From contig JAIELX010000106.1 in NCBI GenBank assembly GCA_019752635.1, forward strand, positions 1 to 64,000: 64,000 bases of DNA. Reading direction: 5' to 3'. Under the pieces are notes generated by a model. That model was given only the letters and a program-made list of their open reading frames with translations, was not told the origin of the DNA and ran no database searches. Shown in pieces: positions 8,409-17,890 of this stretch (positions are counted from its first letter, which is position 1; every line of letters starts with the position of its first letter). Origin of the DNA: Candidatus Obscuribacterales bacterium. Lineage in GTDB: Bacteria > Cyanobacteriota > Vampirovibrionia > Obscuribacterales > Obscuribacteraceae. A program made the translations under genes and the position numbers.

Positions 8409-9147
8409 CAAATTTTTCTCCGACAAGATCAACAAAGACATCTTCCAGATAATGCTTGCCGGTCTTCTCGCGTAACTCGTCCAGGGTTCCTATTGCCATC
8501 AACTTACCGCGGTGGATAATCGCAATACGATCGCACAGTTTCTCAGCCTCGTGCATATTATGCGTGGAGAACAGAATACATTTTCCAGCATCGCGAAAGT
8601 CTTTGATAAACTGCTGCGTAGCTAAAATCGCCAAGATGTCCAGCCCGTTAGTAGGCTCGTCCAGACAAATCACGGGCGGGTCGTGAATTATCGCTCTTGC
8701 GATTGAGACCCGCTGCTTCATTCCCGTGGACAACTTCTCACAGCGAACGCGCGCAAACGATCCGATGTTGAGCAGTTCGATAATACTCTTTACTCGTTCC
8801 TTGAGAATTTCTTCTTTTACACCGCTGAGTCGTCCGAAGTAGAACAAAGTCTCTTCTGCGGTAAGACGACGATAAAGGCTGGTCTCAGCGGACAAGAATC
8901 CGAGATGGCGGCGAGACTCCTCCGGCGCACTTTTAACATCGAATCCGCATATGCGAACAGTGCCCTCGTTCGGACGCAGCAATGTTGCAATGATGCGAAG
9001 AATGGTACTTTTGCCCGCACCGTTTGGTCCGAGCAATCCAAAAACCTCTCCCGGCTTGCAATCAAAAGTAACGTTGTCCACCGCGGCAAACTCGCCACGC
9101 TGGGGATCGTAGAATCTTCTTACCAATTGGTCTACTTCTATTCCCAC
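8395..9147 (-). CDS. ABC transporter ATP-binding protein, NatA/CcmA-like
   Basis: A 250-residue ATPase subunit that should energise the two flanking permeases. Walker A is GPNGAGKST (about residue 39), the signature LSTGMKQR (LSxGM), Walker B VICLDEPTNGLD, and the switch histidine is in FSTHNMHEAE. The sequence is closest in style to sodium-exporting NatA and drug or lipid exporters. It starts 7 bases after the upstream permease stop and overlaps the downstream fusion gene, a tight operon. Cytoplasmic face of the membrane. The transported substrate cannot be inferred. Confidence 0.9.
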   Translation of the reverse strand: MGIEVDQLVRRFYDPQRGEFAAVDNVTFDCKPGEVFGLLGPNGAGKSTILRIIATLLRPNEGTVRICGFDVKSAPEESRRHLGFLSAETSLYRRLTAEETLFYFGRLSGVKEEILKERVKSIIELLNIGSFARVRCEKLSTGMKQRVSIARAIIHDPPVICLDEPTNGLDILAILATQQFIKDFRDAGKCILFSTHNMHEAEKLCDRIAIIHRGKLMAIGTLDELREKTGKHYLEDVFVDLVGEKFDEMV

Positions 9148-9154
9148 TGAGTCC

Positions 9155-10387
9155 TCACGATGCGGGTCCGGAAAGAATTTTCTCCGACGAAATGATGTGT
9201 TTCACTGCAATAATCGAGAAAACGATCAGAGCTATATTCTCGATCATTGCAATGACAAAAAGGTCGGTTCTCACATCTCTATTCAGCACGTCAGTCATTT
9301 GATACGCCAGATTAGCGATTGGAAGCCAGGCGGCAAAGTCAAGGTGATGCACTACAGGCAGTGCCCCCAACAAGGGTAAAATTGATGCCCACAACAAAGG
9401 CACGGTCAACAGGTTATACGCCTGTGAATAATCGCGCGCACTGGCGGCCGCAGTGGCAAAGAGAGAAGCGACGGCAACAGCAAGCCCAATAAGCAGACTC
9501 AGTAACACCAAGCTGTTGAATGGCGGAAGCGTCTCTGAGAATACTACGAAGAAGTCGATGCCCGCCAGCATTTTAGTCTGCGCAAGCAATACCAGTCCGA
9601 CCAGAACCAGATTGATCAAGTTTGCAAGCCCGGAGGAAAGAGACACTATTGTTGTCGCAATCAACTTAGCGCCCACGATGACTGCGCGGCTGGCCGGCAG
9701 CAGCAAGGTTGTAGGCAGCGTCGACTTCTCGCGCTCCTCGGTGAATAGACAGACCACCGGCGCCATCGCACCGTAGGCTATAGATGAGCACGCCAGACAC
9801 AAGATGGTGCAGAGAACCATTCGGATTGCACCGAGCGGGGCGCCCTTCTCCTTCGAAGTCTTACTGGAGGCAATTGATGGCGAAATGTCCTTGGGATCGA
9901 CGGAAAACACCTGCAGGTATTTTTTGTCTTTCTGCAGCTCAGAAAGCTTTTGAAACAGCTGCTCACGTTGCCATTTCTCGAAGAAGTCCTCCAGTTTCTG
10001 CTTCGCATCGTCAGACGACGGAGAGGACCCTTTGAGAGACACTTGCAGCTCGTCTTTCGCGGTGCTGCCTATTACCGCATCAACCTGACCGCTCTGGAGC
10101 AACTTCATCGGATCGGGATCTTGCACCTCTAGTGCAAAAGTCTCAGTCTTCAACCGACGGCGACATTCCTGAACAAGCTTTGATTCCGGCTGAACCATGG
10201 CTACTTTGACTTTAAAGTTGGCAGCAGCACCACTTTTCCACAGCAAGAACTCAGAGCCAAAGAAAAGCAGCAGGGGATAAATCAAAGCAGGCAATACAAC
10301 AGAGTAAATGAAAACATCAGGGTCGCGATAGCAAACCACCAGCTCTTTTGCCGTTGCTGCAAAAAGTTGATTCAGTCTCTTAATCAT
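9155..10387 (-). CDS. ABC-2 type transporter permease, NatB-like
   Basis: A 410-residue membrane subunit with the ABC-2 layout: an N-terminal helix (~23-45), a large extracytoplasmic domain (~60-190), then five or six helices. It includes the cytoplasmic motif EEREKSTLPTTLLLPASR that matches the equivalent RERNTLEALLLTPVSR of the partner permease. It is the first gene of the exporter operon, followed after 7 bases by the ATPase. The two permeases may pair as a heterodimer. The ATG at 10387 lies 12 bases after the stop of the GGDEF gene on the same strand, so the four genes may be cotranscribed. Confidence 0.87.
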   Translation of the reverse strand: MIKRLNQLFAATAKELVVCYRDPDVFIYSVVLPALIYPLLLFFGSEFLLWKSGAAANFKVKVAMVQPESKLVQECRRRLKTETFALEVQDPDPMKLLQSGQVDAVIGSTAKDELQVSLKGSSPSSDDAKQKLEDFFEKWQREQLFQKLSELQKDKKYLQVFSVDPKDISPSIASSKTSKEKGAPLGAIRMVLCTILCLACSSIAYGAMAPVVCLFTEEREKSTLPTTLLLPASRAVIVGAKLIATTIVSLSSGLANLINLVLVGLVLLAQTKMLAGIDFFVVFSETLPPFNSLVLLSLLIGLAVAVASLFATAAASARDYSQAYNLLTVPLLWASILPLLGALPVVHHLDFAAWLPIANLAYQMTDVLNRDVRTDLFVIAMIENIALIVFSIIAVKHIISSEKILSGPAS

Positions 10388-10399
10388 TAAGACCGGTGC

Positions 10400-11191
10400 T
10401 CAAATGGTGCAAACCCGATCGCCACCACGAGATTTTGATACGAACAACGCCTGCATGGCTATCGAGATTAGTTCATCCCTATCGTAGGCGTGAACAGGAT
10501 AAGTAGCGATGCCCAAACTAGCTGTAATCGGTACATGAATCCAGTTGTGCGTTATTACTTGTGTGGAAATTGTCTCGCGGATTCTCTCGCCACGCATGGT
10601 GGCAACAGCGGTGCTAGTGTCAGGCATCACGACGGCAAAATCCGTGTTGCTGTATCGTGCAAGCACATCACCATCGCGCAAACACTTCTGAATCGCGTTT
10701 GCACAGATACGCAAGATCGCATTGGATGTCACCTCACCATACTGCTGGACAATGTCCTCGAAGCCGTCTATGGCAACCATTGTGAGAGATGCCAGTCTGT
10801 TGTAACGCCACGCATGCTTGAGAGTTGAATCCAGTTCACGCAGAAAACTGCGACCATTAAAGACGCTTGTCAGTGGATCGATTAGGGCCAGTCGCTCCAT
10901 GTTCTCATCGGTATTTTCAGCAAAGCCACCAAGCTCGTCGATCTGAGTTGCCTCAAATTCACGAACCTGTTCGAGCACTGCCGGGTCCGCAAGCACTCGG
11001 CTCATCTCCGGTCGTTGTTGAATCAGCATTTCAATAACGCGCCTGTAAGCCGATTCTTCGCTGTACAACCAGATTTGGCTCAGATGACCGATTTTGCCCA
11101 CGCAACTCTCCTTCCAGCTAATCCGCCGACTATTATCGGATGTCCCTGCCCGGGGCGGACTACCCACGGGTGGTATGGTAACAGATTTCAT
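10400..11191 (-). CDS. Degenerate GGDEF-domain protein
   Basis: Residues ~105-263 form a GGDEF fold: ALIDPLTSVFNGRSF is the canonical opening, followed by a central helix and strand and the closing ITASLGIATYPVHAYD...ALFVSKSRGGDRV. The active-site motif expected as G-G-D/E-E-F reads S-N-T-D-F (in RYSNTDFAVVMP), so diguanylate cyclase activity is unlikely. A role in binding GTP or c-di-GMP, or in regulation, is inference. The N-terminal 100 residues are helical and unassigned. ATG 11191 (GGGGG just upstream) is chosen; a longer frame to 11428 would overlap the divergent gene. Lies upstream of the ABC operon on the same strand. Confidence 0.75.
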   Translation of the reverse strand: MKSVTIPPVGSPPRAGTSDNSRRISWKESCVGKIGHLSQIWLYSEESAYRRVIEMLIQQRPEMSRVLADPAVLEQVREFEATQIDELGGFAENTDENMERLALIDPLTSVFNGRSFLRELDSTLKHAWRYNRLASLTMVAIDGFEDIVQQYGEVTSNAILRICANAIQKCLRDGDVLARYSNTDFAVVMPDTSTAVATMRGERIRETISTQVITHNWIHVPITASLGIATYPVHAYDRDELISIAMQALFVSKSRGGDRVCTI

Positions 11192-11362
11192 ACCCCCGGA
11201 ACGTCGTAACGCAACGGCGCACGACAGAAAGTACAGCTCCTGACAATCATACCGGTGGTCGCAGTTCGCCTGACGTCGAATTTTCTCTCCTACGGTAATC
11301 AAGCGCCAAGCGTCACGACTCCTGCTCTCCGGGCTGATTGAATTCAAATCCAGCGTTGGAAA

Positions 11363-12916
11363 TTGTATATTGGTTGCCACCAATTCAGGAACGAAGCTCC
11401 GGTGCGAAAGAATCGGCCGATCCTTCATTATCGAGTTACCGCGCAGCTGTTCCTGCGCATCCTTGGGCTCACTTATTTTTTCGCGTTTGCTTCATTTGGT
11501 ACCCAAGTAACGGGGTTAATCGGCCAAAATGGAATTTTGCCTGCCTCGCGCTTCCTCGCCAGAGTAAATGAGGTTGCCGGACCGACGGCTTTTCTCCAGT
11601 GTCCATCCATTTTTCTTGTTCACTGCACCGACTGGGAACTGCAACTCAGTTGTCTGACAGGAGCCGTCGGCGGAGTATTGATGTTTCTTGGATTTTTTCC
11701 GTCACTTTTGCTCTTCGCGGTTTGGTTCATTTATCTTTCACTCATGAGTGCCGGCAACGTTTTCATGGGCTTCCAGTGGGACTCGCTCCTGATGGAAACA
11801 GGTTTTCTGGCCCTCTTCCTCTTCCCCGGTTTCATCCTTCCGAGCAGAAAGTCACTAATAAAAACGCCAGCAATTACGGTTATCTGGTTGATTCGCTTGC
11901 TCGCATTCAAGTTAATGCTACTGTCGGGAGCCGTAAAACTGCTCAGTGGCGATTCGACGTGGCGGGACCTAACGGCGATGAGCTTTCATTACTTCACGCA
12001 ACCGATACCGAATGTAGTTGCATGGTATGCTCACCAACTGCCAATATGGTGGCACAAATGGGAAACAGCAATTGTTCTGTTCATTGAGCTTGTAATCCCG
12101 TTTTTGATATTCGCCCCTCGTCCGGCGCGATTGGCCGGAGGTGCGGTACTGCTCATCCTGCAAATGCTGATTATGCTCTCCGGAAATTATGCATTCTTCA
12201 ACTGGCTAACTATTGCACTGTGCATATCTATTTTCGACGACGCATTTTTTCGAAGTCTACTTCCTCGCACTATGCGAATGAAGCACCGTTTCGGCGAAAG
12301 TAACCGCTATTGGACAAACCGACGTCGAATGCTGCGCTCGCTGCGAGCAACAGCACTTGTCACTCTCTTGATACTCGGACTGACCCTAGTAAACACGCTG
12401 CAGAATTTGAGTTCGCGCTTTGGCGTTAACGTTCCCGTTCCAGAAGCAGGACAGGCTGCACTGGCACTAATCCGCCCTTTTCACATAATGAACAACTATG
12501 GACTCTTTGCGGTAATGACCACGAACAGACCGGAGATCATCATTGAGGGAAGCAACGACGGCCTCAATTGGAAAGCATATGAATTCAAGTACAAACCGGG
12601 AGCACTAGACCGAATGCCACCATGCGTAGCACCACATCAACCTCGTCTCGATTGGCAAATGTGGTTCGCGGCACTTGGCTCAGTAGATGAGAACCCGTGG
12701 GTCGTTAACTTAGCCGTGAGGCTCTTGCAAGGCTCCCCGGAGGTACTTTCACTACTGCAGAAGAATCCATTTCCCGGTCACCCGCCGCGCTTCATCAGAG
12801 CCAATTCAATTCAGTACGAATTTACTACTGCAGACGAAAGGCAGCGAACGAATCACTGGTGGAAGACTGTTTCAGACCCGGTGGAATACATGCCCGGCGT
12901 TTCTATCCAGCAATGA
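11363..12916 (+). CDS. Lipase maturation factor (LMF1-like) family membrane protein
   Basis: A polytopic membrane protein of about 517 residues, comparable to bacterial LMF1 relatives. It has several hydrophobic segments from about residue 30 to 340 with the family-typical GFQWDSLLMETGFLALFLFPGF and FHYFTQPIPNVVAWYAHQLP. A soluble C-terminal part contains EIIIEGSNDGLNWKAYEFKYKPG and PRLDWQMWFAAL, also diagnostic. In animals LMF1 supports lipase folding in the ER; bacterial members have no settled function. The start is uncertain (TTG 11363 or a GTG 13 codons later). Monocistronic and divergent from the GGDEF gene. Confidence 0.85.
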   Translation: MYIGCHQFRNEAPVRKNRPILHYRVTAQLFLRILGLTYFFAFASFGTQVTGLIGQNGILPASRFLARVNEVAGPTAFLQCPSIFLVHCTDWELQLSCLTGAVGGVLMFLGFFPSLLLFAVWFIYLSLMSAGNVFMGFQWDSLLMETGFLALFLFPGFILPSRKSLIKTPAITVIWLIRLLAFKLMLLSGAVKLLSGDSTWRDLTAMSFHYFTQPIPNVVAWYAHQLPIWWHKWETAIVLFIELVIPFLIFAPRPARLAGGAVLLILQMLIMLSGNYAFFNWLTIALCISIFDDAFFRSLLPRTMRMKHRFGESNRYWTNRRRMLRSLRATALVTLLILGLTLVNTLQNLSSRFGVNVPVPEAGQAALALIRPFHIMNNYGLFAVMTTNRPEIIIEGSNDGLNWKAYEFKYKPGALDRMPPCVAPHQPRLDWQMWFAALGSVDENPWVVNLAVRLLQGSPEVLSLLQKNPFPGHPPRFIRANSIQYEFTTADERQRTNHWWKTVSDPVEYMPGVSIQQ

Positions 12917-13117
12917 CATTGCCGAGTCCCGGCAGCATTCTTAGCTGAAACTCGGCATACCTGAAGCGTCCACAATTGTCTGCTTTTGACTTCGCAGCTC
13001 TCCGTCTATTGACAAACCGCCGCGTGTTGAAAATTGCTCATGATCCGCCCGATACAGATCGGCAACAACAATTTGCGGTTACACTCGGCAAACATTGGAA
13101 ACACAGAAAGGGCGCGC

Positions 13118-13885
13118 ATGGACAACATACCATTCTGGGCAATTTTTTCGTTGACCGTTGCATTTGGACTTACCGCCTTAGAAACGGGCTTTCAGCTCGC
13201 GAGCCGGTTGCGCAATTCGGAACGCTCGCTGGAGAGCTCTTCCATTGGAACGATGGTACAAGCGACCTTAGCGCTATTGGCTTTTTTGCTTGCATTTACG
13301 TTTGGCATGTCGGCCGATCGCGCAAACGATCGCAGGCTGCTGGTTGTCGAGGAAGCCAATTCCATCGGAACAACCTATCTGCGAGCAGGCTATCTACCGG
13401 AGCCGGCATCAGGAAAAGTTCGCGAGATGCTCAAGCACTATGTGGATCTACGAATACTGAGATCCCCGGATCAAGCTGAGGTTCGAAAAGTGTTCGCGGC
13501 CTCTGAGAAGATACAGGACGAAATGTGGAATCAAGCACTGCAGTTCGGCAAAGCCAACATGAATTCTGTTGTTGGAGCACTGTTCATAGATTCGCTCAAT
13601 CAGACAATCGACCTGGAGTCGAAACGCATGGCCGCCGCCCTGAATTCCAGAGTTCCAGACACGATCTGGATCGGGTTGTACTCCGTTGTATTTTTCGGGT
13701 TAGCGTCACTGGGATATCAGGGCGGGAAAAACGAAGCTCGAAGCTGGCCGCTTACCACAGCGCTAATTCTTTCCTTCGCAGTAGTCCTGACAATGATCGT
13801 CGATCTTGATCGACCTTCGGAAGGCTTCCTGAAAACAAATCTGAGCCCGCTAATAGAACTGTCGAAAAAGCTTCACTCCAACTAA
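13118..13885 (+). CDS. DUF4239 (bestrophin-like) membrane protein
   Basis: A 255-residue integral membrane protein. Two N-terminal membrane segments (residues ~4-22 and ~48-66) lead into the family hallmark FGMSADRANDRRLLVVEEANSIG and TYLRAGYLPEP; two helices (~190-210 and ~218-238) close the protein. DUF4239 members are annotated as bestrophin-like, but their transport function is not established. ATG 13118 has GAAAGGG upstream; the frame also extends upstream to 13034 without support. It overlaps the last 4 bases of the convergent helicase gene. Confidence 0.8.
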   Translation: MDNIPFWAIFSLTVAFGLTALETGFQLASRLRNSERSLESSSIGTMVQATLALLAFLLAFTFGMSADRANDRRLLVVEEANSIGTTYLRAGYLPEPASGKVREMLKHYVDLRILRSPDQAEVRKVFAASEKIQDEMWNQALQFGKANMNSVVGALFIDSLNQTIDLESKRMAAALNSRVPDTIWIGLYSVVFFGLASLGYQGGKNEARSWPLTTALILSFAVVLTMIVDLDRPSEGFLKTNLSPLIELSKKLHSN

Positions 13886-16305
13886 AGCGGTGTCACCGAT
13901 ACAGAAGACGCATCAGTAGCGGAATGCCAGAATTCTTGGACTTCTTGCAGAATGCTTTTCGATACCAGTTCATGCACCGAGGTGTCGAACCACTCGCGCG
14001 GCATTGACTTGGTGTAGCTATCGTTCACAAAACGGCGGTCCATTAACACTATCAAGCCGCGATCGGATTCGGAACGAATCACCCGTCCAGCGGCTTGCAC
14101 CACTTTTGTCATTGCAGGATAAGTGTACGCGTAGTCAAAACCGGACGAGTATGTTTTCTCGTAGTACTTGCGAATCAGTTCGCGCTCCAGATTGTATTTC
14201 GGTATCGCCGGTCCGACAATCAAGGCACCGATTATGATATCGCCGGGATAATCGATGCCTTCCGATAAGACACCACCTTGCACCGCAAAGATCAACGAGT
14301 TGGTGTCCGTTTGTCGCAGACAGTCAAGCCACTGCAAAACCTCAGCAGCTTTCATATCAGGCTTCTGTGCCAGGATGTTGAAGTCCGGAACACAAGTCAG
14401 GCTCAGGACCGCTTCCAGGAATTCAAAGCTCGGAAAGAACACAAAGTAGTTACCGGGTCTAACCGCAGTGATTCGAACAATCGCTTGAGCAATTTTGCTG
14501 TAATTGCTCTGCCGATCAGAATACTTGGTAGACACTTGAGGGATAATCAGGACCTTTCGATTCTCTGCCGGAAACGGCGATTGAAACTCGGCTACGCGCA
14601 ACCGATCTGAGTGGAAACCGGATAGACGGCTGTAATAGTCAAACGGCTTGATTGTCGCCGAGAAGGCCGCCACGCTGGAGAACTCCTTATATGCGTTTTC
14701 CAATTGGGTGGATGCATCACAACACGTAATTTTGTAGATGGTCGACTGTGGTGTTGTTCTGAAGGTAGAGAAGAACTGTTCGCCCTCGTAAGAAAGTCCC
14801 TCGGTAAAGCTTGACCACGACTGGCAGGCAGCAATGATCGGATCTTGTCGCGCAATATCAAACCCCGATTGCAAATAGCGCGACAAAAAATCGCGCATGG
14901 ACTGATCGACAGTTGCAAACAGATCCGGATACAGCCTGACGGCACCCTCTCTAGCAGAAGAATCGCGGCTGCTGTCCAACAAGTGTAACGCTCTATTGAA
15001 TGCAGCTTCCCCTTCCATCGCGTAACCGGGTGACAGAGTACGAGCCTGCCTAACCGCGTCCTTCAAAAGCGATGTCGACAGCTCCGGCGAATAGTAGTCA
15101 CAAGCACGACCAGGGAGGTTGTGAGCCTCATCAATGACAAGATTGGGCTTCTCCCCTGTAAATTGTGTTTCGGCCGTCAACCGAGCGATTAATGAGCGCG
15201 GAGAGAACACATAGTTATAGTCGCCTATGACCACGTCGCGACTCTGCAAAGAATCCACGGAAAGTTCAAACGGACAGACCTGGTATTTTTCGCCGTACTC
15301 CAAAAACTTTTCCGCTGTCAAGTCCTCTTCATCGTGCAGCTTTGCGACTAAATCGTTGGCATACACTTTGGCATAGTAGTCGCGCGCAAACTCGCAGTAT
15401 TCCGGGTTACATACAGGCTCGGGTTTGAAGCACAGCTTGGACTTTGCGTTCAAAGTCGTGGACTTGATTTCCCCGCCGCATGAACGCATCCGCTGAACGG
15501 CATCCTGAGCGACCGAATGCTGACTGTTCTTCGGTGTCACGTAAACCAGCTTCTGTCCGCGTGCCAATGTATCCTTCAGCAGAGGAAACATCACGCCAAC
15601 GGTCTTACCTAAGCCGGTGGGCGCCTGGATTAAGAGCTGCGCATCCTGCCCGGTGGCGGCATCAATCCAATCAATCATTTCACGCTGCCCCTGACGAGCA
15701 TTTTCGAACGGAAACGAAAGCACTTCTGAAACGGCTTTTCTTCGCTCAATGTTAGCCAATTGCCTTCTCGTTTCCACGACAAGTTCATCAAGCCGTCGTT
15801 CTAGCCAGAGTTCATACTCGCCAGGATCGAGCTCGACAGGAAACTCTTCCGTTTCATTGGTGGACGATGCAGCAAGCAAAAGCCTCAACCGAGGACTGAT
15901 AACATTGACCGCCTTATAGATATATCCATAAGTTCGAACTTGCAAAACATACGGGTGATCAGCGTGCTCCACCAGGCGTGCTTTGAGCTGCGGGATGCTC
16001 ACCGTGCTCTTAATTTCCTCGATTGTTGGCGGGCTCTCGTGGTAGATTCCGTCAAGCCGCCCGCCCACGTTAAACACAAACTCCTCACGAATGAATTTGT
16101 GTGAAAGCTTTTGCTCGCTTCGATAGGAAGGATTCTTGGCTCGCCGCTCTTTCTGGACTCGCGTGTGAATCTCCTGCCCGGCCGGCAGCAGGTTGTAACC
16201 GGAGTTCACCTCGATGCTCCCGATGCGCGGCACGGGGACGGCAAAATCTCGCACCGCAAGATTTATGGTGATGCTTTCACTAGGCTTGGCTAACGCGTCA
16301 GGCAT
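13882..16305 (-). CDS. RecB-family nuclease fused to an XPD/DinG-like Fe-S helicase
   Basis: An 807-residue DNA-processing enzyme. The N-terminal ~200 residues hold the PD-(D/E)xK site of the RecB/Cas4 clan: His47, Asp85 in GGRLDG, Glu97-x-Lys99 in EEIKST, and Gln122 with nearby Tyr. The SF2 Rad3/XPD helicase follows: Walker A QAPTGLGKT (227-235), four cysteines at 292, 299, 304 and 344 that fit an Fe-S cluster, DEAH box at 392-395, and late motifs VQAAGRVIRSESDRG. Such an enzyme would unwind 5'-3' and cut single strands, as in Dna2-like repair. ATG 16305 is chosen; upstream frame would overlap the divergent glycosyltransferase gene. Confidence 0.85.
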   Translation of the reverse strand: MPDALAKPSESITINLAVRDFAVPVPRIGSIEVNSGYNLLPAGQEIHTRVQKERRAKNPSYRSEQKLSHKFIREEFVFNVGGRLDGIYHESPPTIEEIKSTVSIPQLKARLVEHADHPYVLQVRTYGYIYKAVNVISPRLRLLLAASSTNETEEFPVELDPGEYELWLERRLDELVVETRRQLANIERRKAVSEVLSFPFENARQGQREMIDWIDAATGQDAQLLIQAPTGLGKTVGVMFPLLKDTLARGQKLVYVTPKNSQHSVAQDAVQRMRSCGGEIKSTTLNAKSKLCFKPEPVCNPEYCEFARDYYAKVYANDLVAKLHDEEDLTAEKFLEYGEKYQVCPFELSVDSLQSRDVVIGDYNYVFSPRSLIARLTAETQFTGEKPNLVIDEAHNLPGRACDYYSPELSTSLLKDAVRQARTLSPGYAMEGEAAFNRALHLLDSSRDSSAREGAVRLYPDLFATVDQSMRDFLSRYLQSGFDIARQDPIIAACQSWSSFTEGLSYEGEQFFSTFRTTPQSTIYKITCCDASTQLENAYKEFSSVAAFSATIKPFDYYSRLSGFHSDRLRVAEFQSPFPAENRKVLIIPQVSTKYSDRQSNYSKIAQAIVRITAVRPGNYFVFFPSFEFLEAVLSLTCVPDFNILAQKPDMKAAEVLQWLDCLRQTDTNSLIFAVQGGVLSEGIDYPGDIIIGALIVGPAIPKYNLERELIRKYYEKTYSSGFDYAYTYPAMTKVVQAAGRVIRSESDRGLIVLMDRRFVNDSYTKSMPREWFDTSVHELVSKSILQEVQEFWHSATDASSVSVTPL

Positions 16306-16394
16306 ACTGTTGTATGGTAGCCGTCTCCAATCACAATTGCAATAGGATCGAACGATCATTACAATGAAACAATAGTGATTCGCGTCGCGCGAAT

Positions 16395-17696
16395 GTGTTC
16401 GATTTACTACGTCACCAGCATCACACGGATAGTCAATTGCGCATATCAATTTTATGTCCTGGCACCACGGGTGATGTACGCCCATTCATGGCGCTAGGCT
16501 GTGGATTGCGTGACGCAGGATACGAGGTGGTGCTCGCCACAAACGATAACTTCGCAGACAGTGTAGGAGCCCTTGGGCTAAAATTCTCATGCCTTCCGGG
16601 AAACCCGGAGCAAGTTCTAGCAAGCGAATCGGGTGACGATTTCTTGAGAAATCCGTCGTCGCCGGTCGAGTTGGTGTCGCGATTTTCGAAACTCTTCTTT
16701 CCTCTGCTCGGCAGGTGTCTGGTAGACAGCCTGCCGGCCTGTCGTTCCACGAACGCCATCATAGCCTCACCGCTGGCTTACTTCGGTTATGACATCGCAC
16801 AAGCACTACGGGTGCCGTTCTTTCCTTGCTCGCTGGTACCGATGACGCCAACCGGTGATTTTCCATTTCCGATGATCCAGTCGCCCATTTCGCTCGGTTC
16901 ATTCGGCAATCAAATGAGCTATACATTGGCTAGGCAAGTTTTCTGGCAATTCATGCGTGACAATATCAACCCTTGGCGCAAGGAATACCTGAATCTACCG
17001 GCACTGGGGATCGGTGATGAACCCACGGCGAAGATGGAGTCGTCGAACGTAGCATTCGTATACGGATACAGCTCGCGCGTTGTGCCCCGCCCGTCGGACT
17101 GGTCCGGGCGACATCAGATTACCGGCTACTGGCCGCTGACTGCCGGCGTATTGTGGCAACCCGACGAAAAACTCACAGCGTTTGTGAATACTAGTAATCC
17201 ACTAGTCGTATTCCGGTTTGGAACGATGAGCGAAAGGGAACAGACCAGACTTGTAAAAATCACGGAACGAGCGCTTGATTCAACATCTATGCGAGGAGTG
17301 TACCTAACTGATCTGATACCGGCAGACGCGGTGGCAAGCGACAGTGTATGTTACGCACCGTCGATAGCCGCCGAATGGGTGATGCAGCGCAGCGTACTGG
17401 TCATTCACCACTGCGACAGTGAGACAAGCGCCACTGCAATGCGTGCAGGAAAACCCAGTATCCCGATGCCGATCTTCGCCGACCAGTTTTTCTGGAGTGG
17501 ACGAATGCAATCACTCGGAGTCGCATCCAAAGCTATTGCTGCCAAAGACTATCAAAGCGAGAACCTGGCAGCATTACTAAAGATTGCCCTGAGAGACGAA
17601 GATCTCTCACGACAGGCAGAGAAACTGTCGCAGGAGTTGAGCACCGAGAATGGCGTAGGTAATGCGGTCGCCTACCTGCGCAAACGCTTGTCCTAA
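16395..17696 (+). CDS. GT1-family glycosyltransferase (UGT/MGT or sterol-glucosyltransferase-like)
   Basis: A 433-residue GT-B fold enzyme. The opening ISILCPGTTGDVRPFMALGCGLRDAGYEV is the acceptor-domain start of GT1 enzymes that act on sterols, macrolides or lipids. The C-terminal donor domain has the expected layout: VVFRFGTMSE, then APSIAAEWVMQRSVLVIHHCDSETSATAMRAGKPSIPMPIFADQFFW. This is the region of the sugar-nucleotide-binding PSPG-like motif with H-H-C-D and D-Q-F. Start GTG 16395 is tentative; TTG 16437 is closer to the domain. The acceptor is unknown; a lipid or hydrophobic secondary metabolite is likely for this subfamily (inference). Confidence 0.85.
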   Translation: MFDLLRHQHHTDSQLRISILCPGTTGDVRPFMALGCGLRDAGYEVVLATNDNFADSVGALGLKFSCLPGNPEQVLASESGDDFLRNPSSPVELVSRFSKLFFPLLGRCLVDSLPACRSTNAIIASPLAYFGYDIAQALRVPFFPCSLVPMTPTGDFPFPMIQSPISLGSFGNQMSYTLARQVFWQFMRDNINPWRKEYLNLPALGIGDEPTAKMESSNVAFVYGYSSRVVPRPSDWSGRHQITGYWPLTAGVLWQPDEKLTAFVNTSNPLVVFRFGTMSEREQTRLVKITERALDSTSMRGVYLTDLIPADAVASDSVCYAPSIAAEWVMQRSVLVIHHCDSETSATAMRAGKPSIPMPIFADQFFWSGRMQSLGVASKAIAAKDYQSENLAALLKIALRDEDLSRQAEKLSQELSTENGVGNAVAYLRKRLS

Positions 17697-17756
17697 AGTC
17701 CTCTTCCGAATCACTACTCTTATCCGCTCGAATATCTCGAAAGAAGAAGTGGATAA

Positions 17757-17780
17757 TTTTCCAACACGCTTGTTGGAAAA
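17757..17780. promoter_or_regulatory. Perfect palindrome TTTTCCAACA-N4-TGTTGGAAAA
   Basis: Ten-base arms around CGCT, 60 bases after the glycosyltransferase stop. Its core CCAACA-N4-TGTTGG recurs twice at 17891-17926, which suggests a protein-binding site rather than a terminator; no T-run follows. Confidence 0.6.
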
Positions 17781-17890
17781 CCAGACGAGAGCGAAAGAAG
17801 TGGAGTCGGACAGCCGCTTCACAAGCCACTCTCGCAGCACGGGATATCATGGACGGTGACAATCACCGGTCGAGATCGCGCATCGTTTTT

